DNA of 64,000 bases from CAMDPA01 sp965223035 (GCA_965223035.1 OZ244980.1:5332001-5396000), one strand, 5' to 3'; positions 9,528-19,415 are shown, numbered from the stretch's first letter. The notes: a model not told the origin generated them from the sequence alone. Made by a program: numbers and translations.

Positions 9528-10145
9528 ATGAACCAGACCTCTGACGTACCACCGCGCGCTTGGCAGCGCATGCTGTCCGGCCGTCGGCTCGATCTGCTCA
9601 ATCCGTGCCCTGACGACATCGAGATCGCCGACATCGCCCACGGCCTGGCGCGTGTCGCCCGCTGGAACGGTCAGACGCTCGGTGCGCATGCTTTTTCGGT
9701 GGCCCAGCATTGTTTATTGGTCGACTCAATATTCATGGCACATCGCCCGCAGATCGAAGCCAAGTGGCGCCTGGCCGCGCTCCTGCACGACGCACCTGAG
9801 TATGTGATCGGCGATTTGATCAGCCCGTTCAAGGCGGCGCTCGGCCTGGACTATAAGGCGTTCGAAAAAAAACTTCAGACAGCGATCCACCTGAGATTCG
9901 GCTTGCCGGAGGTCTTGCCGGCCGAGATCGCCAGCCGCATCAAGGACGCGGACCGTGCGGCCGCCTATTGGGAGGCCACCCGCCTGGCCGGCTTCACCAT
10001 TGACGAAGCGCTGACTTATTTCGGCCGCCCAACAGGCACTCAGGATCAAGCCGTACGTGTTCCAGTTGAGGTGGTCGAGCCATGGTCGACCGCAGACGCT
10101 CAGTGGCACTACCTGCAACGGTTCAGCATGTTCAAGCCGGACTGA
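9528..10145 (+). CDS. HD-domain metal-dependent phosphohydrolase (YfbR-like)
   Basis: The protein carries the HD superfamily ligand pattern: AHAFSVAQHC near residue 50, LLHDAPEYVIGD near 85 and IKDADRAAAYWEA near 140. This arrangement is that of YfbR-like 5'-nucleotidases and related HD hydrolases, which cleave phosphate from nucleotides with a divalent metal. I chose ATG 9528 (205 residues); ATG 9495 in the same frame would add 11. It follows tag by 43 bases and precedes a phosphatase gene. The substrate is unknown. Confidence 0.82.
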   Translation: MNQTSDVPPRAWQRMLSGRRLDLLNPCPDDIEIADIAHGLARVARWNGQTLGAHAFSVAQHCLLVDSIFMAHRPQIEAKWRLAALLHDAPEYVIGDLISPFKAALGLDYKAFEKKLQTAIHLRFGLPEVLPAEIASRIKDADRAAAYWEATRLAGFTIDEALTYFGRPTGTQDQAVRVPVEVVEPWSTADAQWHYLQRFSMFKPD

Positions 10146-10203
10146 GGGATGCCGGTGTCCCTCCCAACTGATCCTCTCACTAACAGGGCAATTCCGACTT
10201 CAG

Positions 10204-10788
10204 ATGGCGGTCTCCAGCGACGAACATAACGGCAACGAGCGTAACCGGCGACGTCAAGCGCCGCCGTCCGACGACATCCATGTGTGCCCAATGAGCAACG
10301 TTGAGGAAGTTTTAGCGCGCTGCGGTGCGCGATTCCTCGTCAGCGTAATAAGTCCGCAGTTGATGCCCGTCACACCGGCGGGGATCGCGCATCACAACCA
10401 CCTCAGGCTCGCCTGTCACGATATCAACCGGCCGACGGCTGGCTATATCGTGCCCAGCCGAACGCTGGTCGATGAGCTGATTGGGTTTGTTAAAGGCTGG
10501 AACCGTCAAGGTCCGCTGGTGATCCACTGCTGGGCCGGCGTCAGCCGATCGACAGCGTCGGCATTCGTGGCGGCCTGCGTGCTCAATCCCAACGCGCGGG
10601 AACATAGGATCGCCGATCAGCTCCGCGCCGCCTCGCCAACGGCCACGCCAAACCGGCTGATCGTCGAACTGGCCGACCAGGTTTTGCAGCGCGAAGGGCG
10701 GATGGTGGCGGCCATCAACCGGATCGGTCTGGGCGCGACGTATATCGGAGCCAACCCGACATTCGGACTACCGAGTCGGTTTGCTTGA
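10204..10788 (+). CDS. dual-specificity/tyrosine phosphatase-like protein
   Basis: The HCWAGVSRSTASAF segment holds the HCxxGxxRS phosphatase loop, with the nucleophilic Cys near residue 110 and the Arg near 116. The preceding LRLACHDI segment would supply the general acid loop. This is the compact bacterial DSP-like family of about 160-200 residues, frequent in alphaproteobacteria and mostly uncharacterised. ATG 10204 is preferred because the DIHVCPMSNVEEVL segment, which looks conserved in the family, lies before the next internal ATG at 10291. Its partner substrate is unknown. Confidence 0.8.
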   Translation: MAVSSDEHNGNERNRRRQAPPSDDIHVCPMSNVEEVLARCGARFLVSVISPQLMPVTPAGIAHHNHLRLACHDINRPTAGYIVPSRTLVDELIGFVKGWNRQGPLVIHCWAGVSRSTASAFVAACVLNPNAREHRIADQLRAASPTATPNRLIVELADQVLQREGRMVAAINRIGLGATYIGANPTFGLPSRFA

Positions 10789-10907
10789 AGCCGGCAAGCG
10801 GCCGCCATTTGACACGTCGACGCCGTTTTTCGGTCAAGAAACTTCAGCACTTACGCGTAAATTCGCCATGATCCGATATTAGCCCGTACGCAAACGGGAG
10901 ACGGATC

Positions 10908-11957
10908 ATGCCGATGCAAGTCAATACTGGAGGGGGTCTTCCAGACACGAGCAGCCAACCCGGACCAATCATGCGAGGCGTCCCAAGTTTGACCACCCCG
11001 GTCGAAATCGGTCTGCATGCTGCTGTCCTGGCTGTGCGCGGGAACGAGCCTTACGTTCTGGTCGTGCGACAAGACGATGAAGCGAGGTCGGGCGCGGACA
11101 GGCTGCCGTTTGGACCTTTCACACCACATGATCACAGCACGCTAGAAGGTGGGCTACGCAACTGGGTCACCAAACAGAGCGGGCTGCAGCTGGGTTACGT
11201 CGAGCAGCTCTACACGTTCAGCGACAGCCGCCGGCAGGCCCCAGACGGCGGCCACCAACCGCATACCGTTTCGATCAGCTATCTGGCCTTGACCAGGTAC
11301 ATCGAAGGTCAGGGCGGTCTACGCGGCACCTGGCGCAGCTGGTATGAGTACTTCCCGTGGGAGGACTGGCGCAACGGACGACCCGACATCCTCAAAACCA
11401 TCATTGAACCAAGGCTTATGGGGTGGCTCGAGCACGCGAGCCCGACCAACGGCTCACCCCGGCGCGGCGAGCGTGTACGCATGTGCTTCGGGCTGGGCGG
11501 CGCCCAATGGGATGAAGAAAGGGTGCTCGACAGGTACGAACTGTTGTACGAGGCCGGACTGCTCGAGGAAGCCCGGCACGCGCACAAAGACTCCGGCAAC
11601 GGTTGGGGCTCGGACACCGCATGCTTCGGACAGGCGATGGATTGCGATCACAGGCGTATCCTGGCCACCGCCGTGGGCCGCATTCGTGCAAAGATCAAGT
11701 GGCGGCCCGTCGTGTTCGAGTTGATGAACGACGAATTCACCTTGTTTGAATTGCAGCGCACTGTCGAGGCCATCCTCGGCCCGCACCTGCATAAGCAAAA
11801 TTTTCGGCGTTTGGTGGAGACCGCCGGTCTGGTCGAGCCGACGGGGGACGTCCGGGCCAAGACCGGCGGGCGACCTGCCAAACTGTTTCGGTTTCGACGC
11901 GAAGTGCTGCTCGAACGGCCGGCGCCGGGGGTCCGAGTCAAGATCGGGCGCAGCTAA
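10908..11957 (+). CDS. NrtR-like regulator: Nudix-type N-domain plus C-terminal winged helix
   Basis: The first half (about 30-180) looks like a Nudix fold (AAVLAVRGNEPYVLVVRQ, LPFGPFTPHDHSTLEGGLR) but lacks a clear GX5EX7REUXEEXGU box, so it probably binds rather than hydrolyses its ligand. The last third (about 255-345) is a winged helix with FELMNDEFTLFELQRTVEAI and the TGGRPAKLFRFRREVL wing seen in NrtR. NrtR-type proteins sense ADP-ribose and repress NAD salvage or synthesis genes. At 349 residues it fits the alphaproteobacterial COG4111-type branch. ATG 10908 has GGGAG seven bases upstream. No NAD genes are adjacent, so the target is unknown. Confidence 0.78.
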   Translation: MPMQVNTGGGLPDTSSQPGPIMRGVPSLTTPVEIGLHAAVLAVRGNEPYVLVVRQDDEARSGADRLPFGPFTPHDHSTLEGGLRNWVTKQSGLQLGYVEQLYTFSDSRRQAPDGGHQPHTVSISYLALTRYIEGQGGLRGTWRSWYEYFPWEDWRNGRPDILKTIIEPRLMGWLEHASPTNGSPRRGERVRMCFGLGGAQWDEERVLDRYELLYEAGLLEEARHAHKDSGNGWGSDTACFGQAMDCDHRRILATAVGRIRAKIKWRPVVFELMNDEFTLFELQRTVEAILGPHLHKQNFRRLVETAGLVEPTGDVRAKTGGRPAKLFRFRREVLLERPAPGVRVKIGRS

Positions 11958-11973
11958 TGGGTTTCGGTGTGAG

Positions 11974-12127
11974 CTAGAGCAGCCTGCCTTTAATCGGACT
12001 CGGAACGATCCCGATTAAAGGCAGAAAGTTGCTCACCACTTTAAGAGCGATCATCTTTGCGCCTTAAATCGGAACCGGCGCAATTGGAATCGGCGTTGCG
12101 GTTCCGATTTAAGGCGCGATGATCTAG
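11974..12127. repeat. Family A two-hairpin repeat, full copy 1
   Basis: This is the best-formed copy with CTAG at both ends. Hairpin 1 pairs a CTGCCTTTAATCGG-type arm with CCGATTAAAGGCAG. A linker (AAAGTTGCTCACCACTTTAA, then GAGCGATCATC) follows. Hairpin 2 has a perfect 18-bp stem (12059-12076 with 12100-12117). Copy 11 at 58199 is nearly identical. Family A also occurs near 24414, 26179, 30631, 33758, 34775, 45825, 48215, 48966, 50777 and 63040. Confidence 0.85.
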
Positions 12128-12429
12128 CCCCATTCCACGCCCCACCCGCCACCCAATGGCACGTTTGCGTGCGCGGCCGGGCGGGTAGCGGTCCGGCAAG
12201 GCTGATGCGGCGAGGCTGATGCGGCGAGGGCGGTAACGATCTCGTCGGCCGCCCAGCCAAGTCGGCTTTCCATGTCGGCTGTTCGCGCCGGCGGCCCACG
12301 TCGACGCTTCAATTGAGACGTGCTTGGCTTCCGGGCACGCGGCCATCCTGGTAGGGTCGAAGCTGATCGGTCCAAATGGGACGATCCACGCACACGCGCA
12401 GTGGATGACCGTCCGCCAGGAGTTCTGCC
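12128..12429. other. Intergenic region with family B repeat and a short duplication
   Basis: The first 60 bases are a family B repeat joined directly to family A copy 1 (CCACCCAATGGCA core and a CGGGCGGG arm). Near 12200-12230 the segment GGCTGATGCGGCGAG is duplicated in tandem. The last 50 bases are leader of the aminotransferase gene, with GGAG eight bases before its ATG. No coding frame is convincing. Confidence 0.5.
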
Positions 12430-13758
12430 ATGCACGCCCCACATCCCAAGCCCAACGAACTCGAACCCTATTGGCTGCCATTTACGCCCAATCGCGCGTT
12501 CAAAGCCCGACCACGGCTGATCAGCGGTGCAAAAGACATGCACCTTTTTACACCGGACGGTCGCGCCATCCTTGACGGCACCTCGGGGCTTTATTGCGTA
12601 AATGCGGGCCATTGCCGCGACAAGATCGTCAGCGCAATTCGCGACGCGGCAGGACAGCTGGATTACGCGCCCGCCTTTCAGTTTGCCACACCACAGGTGT
12701 TCGAACTGGCCAGTCGGTTGGCGCTGATGGCGCCGGGCGACCTGGATTACGTGCTGTTTGGAAACTCGGGCTCGGAAGCCGTCGACACCGCCATGAAGGT
12801 CGCGCTCAGCTATCACAGGCTGCGCGGCGAAGCTGGTCGAACCCGCTTCATCGGGCGGGAGCGGGGCTATCACGGGGTATGCTTCGGCGGCACCTCCGTC
12901 GGTGGCATGGTCAACAACCGCAAGGTGTTCGGCCACCTGCTGGCCGGTGTCGATCATCTGCCGAGCACCTACGAGCGGTCCAAGCAGGCCTATTCGGTCG
13001 GAGAACCGGACTGGGGCGCTGAGCGCGCAGAGACGCTCACCACTCTCATTGGCCTGCATGACGCATCGAACATCGCGGCGGTCATCGTTGAGCCGGTAGC
13101 CGGATCGACCGGCTGCCTGCCGCCGCCAAAGGGCTATCTTGAGCGGCTGCGAGCGATCACCGCTGAGCACGGCATCTTGCTGATCTTCGACGAGGTGATC
13201 ACTGGGTTTGGACGGCTCGGACATGGGTTCGCGGCAGAACGCTACGGCGTGGTCCCCGACATGATCACCTTCGCCAAGGGCGTCACCAACGGTGCCGTAC
13301 CGATGTCCGGTGTCCTGGTTCGGCGCGACATTTACGACGCTCACATGACTGGTCCGGACTACGCGGTCGAGCTGTTCCACGGGTTCACCTATTCAGGGCA
13401 CCCGATCGCCGTCGCGGCGGGGCTAGCGGCGCTCGACGTCTATCGAGAAGAAGGCCTGTTCGAACGAGCGCAAACCCTGCAATCGCCGTTCGCCGAGGCG
13501 ATGATGAGCCTGAAGGGCGCACCAGGCGTGGTCGATATCCGTCCGATCGGCCTAATGTGCGGTATCGATCTGGATCCGATCGCGGGCAAAGTCGGCAAAC
13601 GCGGCTACGATGCCATGGAAACCATGTTTCACACGCACGATCTGTACGTACGGGTGGCCGGCGACACGCTGGTGGTCGCCCCACCGTTGATCGCGACCGA
13701 GCAACACATTGGCGAGATCCGGGACCGGATTAGCCAGCTGTTGGCGACCTTGGCGTGA
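12430..13758 (+). CDS. class III omega-aminotransferase (beta-alanine/omega-amino acid:pyruvate type)
   Basis: The 442-residue PLP enzyme has the class III pattern: NSGSEAVDTAMK near residue 115, YHGVCFGGTSVGGM near 145, the cofactor-binding IFDEVITGFGR near 252 and the Schiff-base lysine in ITFAKGVTNGAVP near 282. The N-terminal YWLPFTPNR motif and the GLYCVNAGH segment are characteristic of the omega-amino acid:pyruvate aminotransferase branch, which deaminates beta-alanine, taurine or amines with pyruvate as acceptor. It stands alone between repeats and the convergent TctA-TctB gene, so no operon context narrows the substrate. Confidence 0.9.
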   Translation: MHAPHPKPNELEPYWLPFTPNRAFKARPRLISGAKDMHLFTPDGRAILDGTSGLYCVNAGHCRDKIVSAIRDAAGQLDYAPAFQFATPQVFELASRLALMAPGDLDYVLFGNSGSEAVDTAMKVALSYHRLRGEAGRTRFIGRERGYHGVCFGGTSVGGMVNNRKVFGHLLAGVDHLPSTYERSKQAYSVGEPDWGAERAETLTTLIGLHDASNIAAVIVEPVAGSTGCLPPPKGYLERLRAITAEHGILLIFDEVITGFGRLGHGFAAERYGVVPDMITFAKGVTNGAVPMSGVLVRRDIYDAHMTGPDYAVELFHGFTYSGHPIAVAAGLAALDVYREEGLFERAQTLQSPFAEAMMSLKGAPGVVDIRPIGLMCGIDLDPIAGKVGKRGYDAMETMFHTHDLYVRVAGDTLVVAPPLIATEQHIGEIRDRISQLLATLA

Positions 13759-13923
13759 GGCCGCGCCGGCGCCGCATGACCGGGCGGCCCGCACGCTACG
13801 GCTGGGCCGCCATGATCGATTGGACGCACCCAGACGGTGTTGCTTGTCCAATGGAGCATCCGCGCGCAAGCGCACGGGAGCAGCACGCTCTGAGCGGCAG
13901 CGGAGCTGGTCGGCAAAGCTGCC

Positions 13924-15993
13924 TCAGACGGACGGAATGACGCCTTTGAGCTGCGGCAACCAATCGCCGATCAGCGTGGGTGGCCAGGGAATCGTCAACA
14001 GCTGGTCAAACAGCCCATAAATGAAAAAGGTCAAACCGATCGCGATTGACAGCGTGATCGACCAGCGCTCGTTGGCTTCCAGCCGCATGAAGGCGATGAC
14101 GAAGATCGGCACGGTCGGGATCAGGCCGATGGTTGCCATCGACAGCATGAAAGCGATCATCCAGCCGAAAAACATCATCCCGCGCAGCAAGACCTTGCGC
14201 AGGCCAAGGTGCTCGGTATCGGAGGTGATGTCCATGTGGATGGAGCCGGCCTCGCCGGTCGGCGGCTGCGCCTCGCCGGTCTTGATGGCGTGCACGGCGG
14301 CCTGTCGGCTCATGCTGTTGAACAACGACAGGATCGCGAAACACACGGCCATGATGCCGACGATCATCGGACCGATCTGAGCCTTGAAGTTCCATTGATA
14401 GGCTTCGTAGAGCGCGACGCCCAACATCAGCAGGATGAAGACTCCGAATAGGTCGGACCACTGAGGGCGCAAGCGCAACGCATGGGTCCCGGCCACGCGC
14501 GCTCGCGCCCTGAAATCTGCGATCAGGGGTGTTAGAATGCCAACGACCGAAAGTGCGAGAATCACAAGCACGGCCGGGCGCAACAGCCATTCCGTACCGA
14601 AACGCTCGATCGAGATGAACAGATAGCGCTCGATGATGTCGCCGAGCACAAACCCCAAGATCAGCGGCGGTCGCGGCCACCGCAGCTGCTTCATGGCCCA
14701 TCCGGCGACGCCACACGCCAACAACGTGTAAAAATCGCCCCAACTGCGGGTGGCGTTGAAGGCACCGATATACACGATGCTCATCACGATCGGCAGGATC
14801 AGCGAGTAGCGCAACGTGGCGATCTTCGCGAACTGGCCGGAAAAAAGAAAGCAGAGGCCGGCGCCGAGAATGTTGGCGATGGCGATCGACCAGACCATCG
14901 AATAGGTGATGTCGAGGTTCCTGGTCAGCATGTCCGGACCGGGCACCAGGCCGTGGATCAAGAACGCGCCCAAAAGGATCGCCATGCTCGCCGAACCTGG
15001 CACACCGAAGGCGACGGTGGGGACCAGGGCGCCGCCTTCCTTGGCGTTGTTGGAGCTTTCGGAGGCGATAACACCGCGGATATCACCCTTGCCGAAGGTC
15101 TCGCGCGCGCCTTTTTCCGATCGCACGGCGTGGCCATATGCCAACCAGTCCACGACCGACGCGCCCATGCCGGGAATCGCACCGACCGCCGCGCCGATCG
15201 AGCCGCAGCGCATGACCAGCCACCAGTTTCGGAACGCATCGCGCACGCCTAATAGCATGCCCTCCTGCAAATTGTGCTTGGAACCGTCGGTCGCGATCGC
15301 CGTGCGTTTGATGAACAGGTCGGCAAGCTCCGGTAGCGCGAAAATGCCGAGCACGATCGGGACGATCGGAAAACCTTCCCACAGGTACAGGCTGTCCAGC
15401 GTCCACCGCATGGTCGCGGTCTGCGGATCGGAGCCCACCATGGCGATCATAATCCCGATGCAAGCCGCCGTCAGACCACGGAACGGTGCATTGCCGGACA
15501 GCACAGAGACCATCGAGATTCCGAAGATGCCTAAGGCGAGCATCTCCGGCGATCCAAATGACAGCATGATCGGGCGCAGAATCGGGATCGACAGTCCCAG
15601 CAAAAGGGCGCCGAACAATCCGCCCATCAACGAAGCCATGTAGGCCGCACTCAGCGCGCGGCCGGCTTCACCGCGCTTAGCCATCGGCAGACCATCCAGC
15701 ACCGTGGCCGCCGATGCGGCGGTGCCGGGCACGCCGAAGAGCACCGCCGGAATGGTATCGCCGGTGGAGGTGACAGAACCCATGCCAAGCAGAAAAGCAA
15801 ACGCAGTGTAAGGATCCATGCTGAATGTGAACGGGAGCAGGATGGCGAGCCCGACCAGTCCGCCAATGCCCGGCAAGATCCCCAACACCAGCCCGATCAC
15901 AACGCCCAATGCAAGGAAGCCCAAGCGCTTGCCATCAATCATGATCAACAAGGCTTCGCCAGCTGCCGAAAGCATCAGATTGGCGACTTCCAT
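13924..15993 (-). CDS. TTT transporter TctA-TctB fusion permease
   Basis: Residues 1-500 are a complete TctA (GILPGIGGLVG near 40, FGVPGTAASA near 86, the second loop GAIPGMGAS near 270). The last 180 residues carry a TctB-like four-helix unit after a hydrophilic linker, so the channel and small subunit are one polypeptide of 689 residues. ATG 15993 has GAGGA seven bases upstream. No Bug/TctC receptor gene is adjacent on either side, so the receptor must be encoded elsewhere or be the one at the window start. Fusions of this kind occur in the family. Confidence 0.92.
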   Translation of the reverse strand: MEVANLMLSAAGEALLIMIDGKRLGFLALGVVIGLVLGILPGIGGLVGLAILLPFTFSMDPYTAFAFLLGMGSVTSTGDTIPAVLFGVPGTAASAATVLDGLPMAKRGEAGRALSAAYMASLMGGLFGALLLGLSIPILRPIMLSFGSPEMLALGIFGISMVSVLSGNAPFRGLTAACIGIMIAMVGSDPQTATMRWTLDSLYLWEGFPIVPIVLGIFALPELADLFIKRTAIATDGSKHNLQEGMLLGVRDAFRNWWLVMRCGSIGAAVGAIPGMGASVVDWLAYGHAVRSEKGARETFGKGDIRGVIASESSNNAKEGGALVPTVAFGVPGSASMAILLGAFLIHGLVPGPDMLTRNLDITYSMVWSIAIANILGAGLCFLFSGQFAKIATLRYSLILPIVMSIVYIGAFNATRSWGDFYTLLACGVAGWAMKQLRWPRPPLILGFVLGDIIERYLFISIERFGTEWLLRPAVLVILALSVVGILTPLIADFRARARVAGTHALRLRPQWSDLFGVFILLMLGVALYEAYQWNFKAQIGPMIVGIMAVCFAILSLFNSMSRQAAVHAIKTGEAQPPTGEAGSIHMDITSDTEHLGLRKVLLRGMMFFGWMIAFMLSMATIGLIPTVPIFVIAFMRLEANERWSITLSIAIGLTFFIYGLFDQLLTIPWPPTLIGDWLPQLKGVIPSV

Positions 15994-16546
15994 GGGGTGG
16001 TCCTCAGATGAATTCGGCGAAATCAGCTGACGCTAGGTCACTGTGAAGAAAATGAGGAAGCAGCGAGATTTGGGTCCGGATGGTGTGAGCGACGGCCAAC
16101 CGGTTCTGCCAAAATACGAGGTTCGACGCAGGTCGAGCGAGGCGCCCATAGCGGTTCAGCCAGCGGCGGCCGGCGCACAACGATGCGCCATAACGCCCAT
16201 CGGCTCTGGCCAAGCAGACGCGCGCCGCTGCCATGGTTCCCTCCGTCAGCGTGGCCGCGCGACCGCAATCAAAGCGACCTGACGGCACCCATCGTCTTTC
16301 ATTTCCTGAATTTTAAGCAGAACATCCACGACGAAGAAAGGGTGAATCCCAACCGACGCTCAGAACCCGGCCTGGTGCCTACGACGGCTGCAAGCACCGG
16401 GTGGCTTGCGAATTGCACCCGGCGCGATTTCGTTCGACACTGATCGGACGGGCAGCGGCCGGCAGGGTTGTGGGCATTTCATTGCGCCGACGACCAACGC
16501 GTCGGACACACCATCGTGGCGAGCCGAAAACGACAGGGATAGGACG
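15994..16546. other. 553-base divergent intergenic region
   Basis: This region separates the minus-strand TctA-TctB gene from the plus-strand ThDP enzyme gene and should contain both promoters. Short open frames exist on both strands but none resembles a protein. AGGGATAGG just before 16547 is the ribosome binding site of the next gene. I see no repeat element here. Confidence 0.5.
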
Positions 16547-18316
16547 ATGCATCTCGATAAGATCAGTGGATCGCCAGACCAGCACATGGCCTGGGGCAGC
16601 GACGTGGCAGCTCAGATGCTGCGCCGCTTCAACATTCCGTTCATCAGTCTCAATCCCGGCGCCAGCTACCGTGGTTTCCACGACAGCCTCGTCAACCATT
16701 TGGGCAATGAGAACCCCGGCATCATTTTGTGCCTGCACGAGGACCACGCCGTGGCGATAGCCCATGGCTACGCCAAAGCCACCGGTCAGCCGATGGCCTG
16801 CGTGCTCCACTCCAACGTCGGCCTGCTGCACGGCGCCATGAGTCTGTTCAACGCTTGGCTCGATCGCGCGCCGATGCTGGTGCTTGGCGCCACTGGCCCG
16901 CTCGATGCGCCCAAACGTCGCCCGTGGATCGATTGGATCCATACCTCGCGTGATCAGGCGGGCTTGGTGCGTTCGATGATTAAATGGGACGATCAGCCGT
17001 CATCGCCGCAAGCGCTGGTCGAAGCGATGTGCAGAGCCAACATCATCACGCGCTCCGCACCGACGGCGCCGGTCTACGTCGTGCTCGACGCCGGCCTGCA
17101 GGAAATGCGGCTCGACAATCAGTCGACCCCGGAGATCCCTGATTTGGCGCGGTTTGAGCCGCCACCGGCGCCACAACCGGCGGAGACCTCGATCGCGGCG
17201 GCAGCCGCGATTCTGCAGTCGGCGAAAAAGCCGCTGGTCCTGGTTGGCCGAAACTCTCGCAACACGGTGCATTGGGACGAACGTATCAAACTTGTGGAGC
17301 GGCTCGGCGCCGTGGTGCTCAGCGACCTTAAAACCGCCGCGGGTTTTCCCACCGAGCATCGCGCCCACGTGCTGCCGCCTGGCAACCAACTGAACACCGA
17401 GATGCGCGAGGTGATGTGTGAAGCCGATGCGATCCTGTCGCTGGACTGGATCGATTTGGGCGGCGCCGTACGTCAAGGTCATGCGCGGGGCCGGGTTGAG
17501 GCCAAGATCATTCATGTCTCGCTCGATAGCCTGCTGCATTCCGGCGCGCACATGGATTATCAGGAGCTGCCGGGCGTCGATGTACGGGTCAATGCCTGCC
17601 CGGAGGCCATGGTCGCGTGCCTCAACCGAGCGCTCGGCGCCGGCAACAAACAGCCGTGGCGGCAACGCCAGCAGCGCCAGCACAATTCATGGCCGCAGCT
17701 GCATCTCACCCACGTTGCAGCCGCCTTGCGAGAGGCGTTCGGCGCCGACGCCGACAAGGTGAGCTTCACCGCGCTGGCCCGGGGCTGGCCGATCGATCTA
17801 TACCCGTTCCGCGACCCGCACGCCTATCTCGGCAAGGATGGTGGTGGCGGCATCGGTTCCGGCCCAGGCCTGTCGGTGGGAGCCGCACTGGGCCTCACCC
17901 GGCTCGGGCGGTTCCCCGTCGCGGTTTTGGGGGACGGCGATTTTGCGATGGGTTCCAGCGCGTTGTGGAGCGCGGTGCGGCATCGTATTGCGCTGTTGGT
18001 GATCCTCAACAACAACCGCTCCTACTACAACGACGAGCTCCACCAAGAGACCGTCGCGAACACCCGCGGGCGCGATAAGGCGAACCGATGGATCGGCCAG
18101 CGGATCGCCGATCCGGAACTCGATTTCGCACGACTGGCGCAAGCGCAGGGCGCGGTCGGCATTGGACCGATCACGAGGCCGTCCGATATCGCCGCGGCTA
18201 TGGAGCAAGGTGTCGCGGCGCTTCGCGCGGGCCAAGTTTGCCTGATCGACTGTCATATCGACCCGACGGAGGAACGCAGCGCGCAATCCTCGCTTGAGGT
18301 CCGCGTGGTCAGCTGA
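16547..18316 (+). CDS. thiamine diphosphate-dependent enzyme (acetolactate synthase/benzoylformate decarboxylase superfamily)
   Basis: The 589-residue protein has the three-domain ThDP layout. The N-terminal PYR domain includes the catalytic Glu in LCLHEDHAVAIAHGYAKATG near residue 65. A central domain follows. The C-terminal PP domain has the metal/ThDP motif from GDGDFAMG near 463 to NNNRSYYND near 487. ATG 16547 is preferred to the upstream open frame because AGGGATAGG precedes it and the family homology begins here. The ferredoxin-type gene downstream may be functionally linked. Decarboxylase, lyase and synthase are all possible. Confidence 0.87.
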   Translation: MHLDKISGSPDQHMAWGSDVAAQMLRRFNIPFISLNPGASYRGFHDSLVNHLGNENPGIILCLHEDHAVAIAHGYAKATGQPMACVLHSNVGLLHGAMSLFNAWLDRAPMLVLGATGPLDAPKRRPWIDWIHTSRDQAGLVRSMIKWDDQPSSPQALVEAMCRANIITRSAPTAPVYVVLDAGLQEMRLDNQSTPEIPDLARFEPPPAPQPAETSIAAAAAILQSAKKPLVLVGRNSRNTVHWDERIKLVERLGAVVLSDLKTAAGFPTEHRAHVLPPGNQLNTEMREVMCEADAILSLDWIDLGGAVRQGHARGRVEAKIIHVSLDSLLHSGAHMDYQELPGVDVRVNACPEAMVACLNRALGAGNKQPWRQRQQRQHNSWPQLHLTHVAAALREAFGADADKVSFTALARGWPIDLYPFRDPHAYLGKDGGGGIGSGPGLSVGAALGLTRLGRFPVAVLGDGDFAMGSSALWSAVRHRIALLVILNNNRSYYNDELHQETVANTRGRDKANRWIGQRIADPELDFARLAQAQGAVGIGPITRPSDIAAAMEQGVAALRAGQVCLIDCHIDPTEERSAQSSLEVRVVS

Positions 18317-18572
18317 AGCCTTGCGCCGAAGCCAAGCGCCGCGGGCGCCGGCCACATATGCCCTGCAGCTTGGCCGCCAGGCCGAGCGGATTATGGCTGC
18401 AGACCTCAAAGAAACTCTCGCGCCGGTGCGAACTCGCCAACACGGCATCCCCTTTGGCGAGGGTCGCGCGCAGTTGACGGTACCGCGGCAGTCTTACATT
18501 GTCAGGCAGCCGCATCACGTGGCCATCCAGACACGACACCCAAGCCCGCTTCGCGCTCAACCGGATTTGCGC

Positions 18573-19415
18573 ATGTCAAAATGGAATATGATCATCGACG
18601 TCGCCGAGTGCACCAATTGCCACCTGTGCACGCTGGCCACAATGGACGAGTACGTCGGCAATGACTGGCCGGGGGTCGCCGCGCCCATGCCGCGGCATGG
18701 CCATCACTGGATCAACATCCTACAAAAGGAGCGTGGGCAGGCGCCGATGATCGACGTGGCCTACGTCCCCACCACCTGCAACCATTGCGACAACGCCCCC
18801 TGCATCGCCGCCGCCAACGACGACGCCATCACCAAGCGCGAGGACGGCATCGTCCTGATCGATCCGGTCAAGGCCAAGGGTCAAAAGCACTTGGTCGATG
18901 CCTGCCCGTACGGTCACATCTGGTGGAATGAGGAGCTGCAGGTGCCGCAAGCCTGGCCGTTCGACGCGCATCTGCTCGATCAGGGCTGGAAGAAGACGCG
19001 CGGCGCCCAGGCCTGTCCGACCGGGGCAATGCGGGTCATCAAGGCGGATGACGAAAAAATGGCTGAACGCATACGCGAAGAGGGGCTGGAGGTGATGCAG
19101 CCGGAACTCGGCACCCGCCCACGCGTCTACTACCGCAACCTTTGGCGCTACATGGCCTGTTTCATCGGCGGCTCGGTCGCGCGTGAGGCGGACGGCGTGG
19201 TCGACTGCGTCGAAGGCGCAAAGGTTCGCCTGCTGAAAGACGGATCGCAGATCGCGACAGCAACCACCGACACCTACGGCGACTTCAAGCTTGACAAGCT
19301 GCCGCCGCGCTCAGGCCGGTACCAGGTCGAGATCTCGCACCCGACCAGCGGCAGCACACGCGCGATCGATGTTGAACTTGATCAAAGCGTGATCCTCGGC
19401 GAGATCAGGTTGTAG
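18573..19415 (+). CDS. 4Fe-4S electron-transfer subunit with C-terminal beta domain (pyrogallol transhydroxylase beta-subunit-like)
   Basis: Residues 1-190 form a DMSO-reductase-type iron-sulfur subunit with cysteine groups CTNCHLC at 13-19, CNHCDNAPC near 71, ACPYGHIWW near 110 and ACPTGA near 148. The last 75 residues (GAKVRLLKDGSQIATATTD, GDFKLDKLPPRSGRY) are a Cna-B/carboxypeptidase-regulatory-like beta sandwich. That combination is known from the small subunit of Pelobacter pyrogallol-phloroglucinol transhydroxylase. ATG 18573 is chosen; the frame is open upstream but not protein-like. The molybdenum catalytic subunit expected as partner is absent from the window. Confidence 0.78.
   Translation: MSKWNMIIDVAECTNCHLCTLATMDEYVGNDWPGVAAPMPRHGHHWINILQKERGQAPMIDVAYVPTTCNHCDNAPCIAAANDDAITKREDGIVLIDPVKAKGQKHLVDACPYGHIWWNEELQVPQAWPFDAHLLDQGWKKTRGAQACPTGAMRVIKADDEKMAERIREEGLEVMQPELGTRPRVYYRNLWRYMACFIGGSVAREADGVVDCVEGAKVRLLKDGSQIATATTDTYGDFKLDKLPPRSGRYQVEISHPTSGSTRAIDVELDQSVILGEIRL

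Noticed and set aside
18294..18572. N-terminal extension of the ferredoxin-type protein by 93 codons
   Set aside because: It overlaps the ThDP gene end, lacks family similarity, and the cysteine pattern begins a dozen residues after ATG 18573, as usual.
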